Positions 33,374 through 35,301 of a DNA stretch of 35,301 nt are shown piece after piece. The notes beneath the pieces are model-generated. The model worked only from the letters and a program-made list of their open reading frames with translations, was not told the DNA's origin and ran no database searches. The first letter of the stretch is position 1; every line of letters begins with the position of its first letter. The stretch is from Rhizobiales bacterium 65-9 (GTDB lineage: Bacteria > Pseudomonadota > Alphaproteobacteria > Rhizobiales > Beijerinckiaceae), in the NCBI GenBank assembly GCA_001899525.1, contig MKVY01000040.1:76858-112158 (forward strand), in the 5' to 3' direction. The position numbers and the translations under genes are program-made.

Positions 33374-35301
33374 ATGCCTGACCTCCTGCTCGAACTCCTC
33401 TCCGAAGAAATCCCGGCGCGCATGCAGCGGCGCGCGGCCGAGGACCTGAAAGCGCTCGTCACCAACGCGCTGGTCGATCGCGGGCTCGTCTATGAGGGCG
33501 CGAAAGCGTTCGCGACGCCGCGGCGGCTCGCGCTCACCATCGTCGGGCTGCCGGTGAAGGGACGCGACACGCGCGAGGAGCGCAAGGGCCCGCGCGTCGG
33601 CGCGCCGGACGCGGCCGTGCAGGGATTTCTCAAGAGCGCGGGGCTCAGCGACATCTCGCAGGCCAAGATCGAGAAGGACCCGAAGAAGGGCGAATTCTAC
33701 GTCGCCGTAATCGAGAAGAAGGGGCAGGCGACGGCCGACGCGATCGCGGAGATCATCCCCGGAATCATCCGCAATTTCCCGTGGCCGAAATCCATGCGCT
33801 GGGGCGCGGCGTCGGCGCCGGTCGGCACGCCTTATTCGCCGCCGGATGCGAAAGGCGCGGAAGCGCTGCGCTGGGTGCGGCCGCTGCAGTCCATCCTCTG
33901 CACCTTCGGGCCGGAGACCGAAGACCCCGATGTGATTCATTTCGAGATCGACGGCCTTAAATCTGGCGACAGGACGCGCGGCCACCGCTTCCTCGCGCCG
34001 GCGGAATTCCGGGTGAAGCGCTTCGAGGATTATGTCGCCAAGCTCGAAAAGGCGTTCGTCGTGCTCGACGCCGACCGGCGCAAGGACATCATCGCGACCG
34101 ACGCGCGCAATCTCGCCCATGCGCAGAATCTCGAACTGATCGAGGATGAGGGCCTGCTTGAAGAAGTGGCCGGCCTGGTTGAATGGCCGGTCGTGCTGAT
34201 GGGCGATTTCGACGAGAGCTTTCTCGACACGCCGGCGGAGGTGATCCGCGCGACGATCCGCGCCAACCAGAAATGCTTCGTTTTGCGCGACGGCGATGGA
34301 AAGCTCGCCAACAAATTCCTGCTCACATCGAACATGGCCGCAAGCGACGGCGGCAAGACCATCATCGCCGGCAACGGCCGCGTCATCCGCGCGCGCCTGT
34401 CGGACGCGCTGTATTTCTGGAAGACGGATCGCGGCGCGCTGCCGGATGTGAAGGATTACGCCGACGCGGCGAAAAGCCTCTCGCTCGATCTTGAGAAGCC
34501 GCTCGACCAGCGCATGGCCAAGCTCGCGCATCTCAATGTCGTCTTTCACGAAAAGCTTGGGACTCAAGGAGAACGCGTCGCGCGCATCAGGGCGCTGGCG
34601 CGCGAGCTGGCGCCGATCGTCGGCGCCGACCCCGATCTTGCGGCGCGCGCCGCGTCGCTGGCGAAGGCCGACCTGATGACGGAGGTGGTCGGCGAATTCC
34701 CGGAAGTTCAGGGCCTGATGGGCCGGCGCTACGCGGAGCTGCAGGGCGAGCATCCCAGCGTGTGCGCGGCGATCGAGGAGCATTACAAGCCGCAGGGACC
34801 GAACGACCGCGTGCCGGCCGATCCGGTGAGCGTCGCGGTCGCGCTGGCGGACAAGCTCGACACGCTGGTTGGTTTCTGGGCGATCGACGAGAAGCCGACG
34901 GGGAGCAAGGATCCCTATGCGCTGCGCAGAGCGGCGCTGGGCGTGATCAGGCTGGTGGTGGAGAATGAGCTTCGAGTTCGGCAACTTGTTGCTGTTAACC
35001 GCGCTCAACAGCCGCTTCACAAGCATCTTCATGGCAAGACAACTCGTTTCAACATTTCGTCGGTCGGCTCAATCTCCGATCCTCATGATGTTCCGTTTGA
35101 TGCGGAATTGGGGCGTGATCTCCTCTCCTTCTTCCATGACCGCCTGAAAGTCCTCCTGCGCGAGCAGGGCGCAAGGCACGATCTTGTCGACGCCGTGCTC
35201 AGCGACGCCTCTCCCTCCCCCCGCGAAGCGGAGGGGAGGGCCGGGGTGGGGGGCGGTGCGACCGCTTCCCCATCGCAGGCTTCATCTCATTCCCCCCACC
35301 C
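33374..35301 (+). CDS. glyS: Glycyl-tRNA synthetase beta subunit, cut by window edge
   Basis: The frame runs 642 codons from ATG 33374 to the window end: '[20 protein letters not shown]', '[13 protein letters not shown]', '[11 protein letters not shown]', '[12 protein letters not shown]', '[17 protein letters not shown]', '[19 protein letters not shown]', '[14 protein letters not shown]' and '[18 protein letters not shown]' are all GlyS hallmarks. At residue 613, after '[15 protein letters not shown]', the normal continuation is replaced by '[20 protein letters not shown]', encoded by a palindromic repeat inserted in frame. The frame is still open at the window edge, and the C-terminal anticodon-binding part should follow outside. 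Confidence 0.95.
   Translation, partial: MPDLLLELLSEEIPARMQRRAAEDLKALVTNALVDRGLVYEGAKAFATPRRLALTIVGLPVKGRDTREERKGPRVGAPDAAVQGFLKSAGLSDISQAKIEKDPKKGEFYVAVIEKKGQATADAIAEIIPGIIRNFPWPKSMRWGAASAPVGTPYSPPDAKGAEALRWVRPLQSILCTFGPETEDPDVIHFEIDGLKSGDRTRGHRFLAPAEFRVKRFEDYVAKLEKAFVVLDADRRKDIIATDARNLAHAQNLELIEDEGLLEEVAGLVEWPVVLMGDFDESFLDTPAEVIRATIRANQKCFVLRDGDGKLANKFLLTSNMAASDGGKTIIAGNGRVIRARLSDALYFWKTDRGALPDVKDYADAAKSLSLDLEKPLDQRMAKLAHLNVVFHEKLGTQGERVARIRALARELAPIVGADPDLAARAASLAKADLMTEVVGEFPEVQGLMGRRYAELQGEHPSVCAAIEEHYKPQGPNDRVPADPVSVAVALADKLDTLVGFWAIDEKPTGSKDPYALRRAALGVIRLVVENELRVRQLVAVNRAQQPLHKHLHGKTTRFNISSVGSISDPHDVPFDAELGRDLLSFFHDRLKVLLREQGARHDLVDAVLSDASPSPREAEGRAGVGGGATASPSQASSHSPH
35211..35301. repeat. 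Composite palindromic repeat inside glyS, copy 2 (cut by window edge)
   Basis: Arm 1 (35211-35252) reads CTCCCTCCCCCCGCGAAGCG and then GGAGGGGAGGG plus a G-rich end, the same architecture as the arm at 32761 with CGAAG at the centre. After 39 bases, CCCCCCACCC begins at 35292 exactly as arm 2 does at 32872, and the window ends. Both arms lie in the glyS reading frame without a stop. Confidence 0.85.

Noticed and set aside
33002-35032. Minus-strand open frame of 676 codons opposite glyS
   Set aside because: GlyS is unmistakable on the plus strand; the antisense frame is Arg-rich and featureless.
35211-35301. glyS as a pseudogene disrupted by the repeat
   Set aside because: The frame stays open through the repeat to the window edge and the upstream 612 residues are intact, so an in-frame insertion fits better; the missing 3' end prevents a final decision.

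Overview
The window is GC-rich, densely packed chromosomal DNA of an alphaproteobacterium, most likely of the order Hyphomicrobiales (Rhizobiales). The evidence is a GANTC-type CcrM methyltransferase beside rnhB and a PA0069-type radical SAM gene, an alphaproteobacterial LexA box (GTTC-N7-GTTC), a short OpgH, a long-form RibA N-terminus, and split glyQ/glyS. I cannot name the genus. I saw no rRNA, tRNA, CRISPR, phage or classical insertion sequence. Most large antisense reading frames are GC-driven shadows.

Left part (1-7000): a truncated ribA and a cytochrome b561 gene lead into a tight minus-strand operon. The operon holds a zinc-less MDR dehydrogenase, a 6-pyruvoyl-tetrahydropterin-synthase-like protein without the usual catalytic residues, a GT4 glycosyltransferase and a SAM methyltransferase. 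With RibA nearby it looks like a pathway for a decorated pterin-like or other small molecule; no product can be assigned. Divergent from it runs opgH (periplasmic glucan glucosyltransferase), translationally coupled to an FkbM methyltransferase and closed by a strong terminator.

Centre (7000-19150): an L,D-transpeptidase overlaps mutY tail to tail. Then come a DciA-like DUF721 gene, a DsbA-like oxidoreductase, smc and a YjdM-like protein. On the minus strand follow an unknown secreted protein, ccrM, rnhB and a radical SAM gene with a LexA box in front. This section is about DNA replication, repair, segregation and methylation, plus envelope maintenance.

Centre-right (19150-31750): moaB, a BrnT/BrnA toxin-antitoxin pair, a YpfJ-type zinc protein, a family-4-like uracil-DNA glycosylase, ETF-ubiquinone oxidoreductase, a TPR protein, ispE, a DinB/methyltransferase/GNAT group, polyprenyl diphosphate synthase, DUF2007, a TrmN6-like methyltransferase and two small secreted Cys-containing proteins. 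IspE and the polyprenyl synthase both belong to isoprenoid/quinone supply, and ETF-QO feeds the same quinone pool.

Right end (31750-35301): glyQ and glyS encode the two glycyl-tRNA synthetase subunits. A DUF559 nuclease gene lies between them. Its reading frame runs into GC-rich palindromic repeats at both ends. Another copy of the same repeat sits in frame inside glyS. This repeat/nuclease association is, in my view, the most interesting thing in the window; the unusual pterin-type operon is second.
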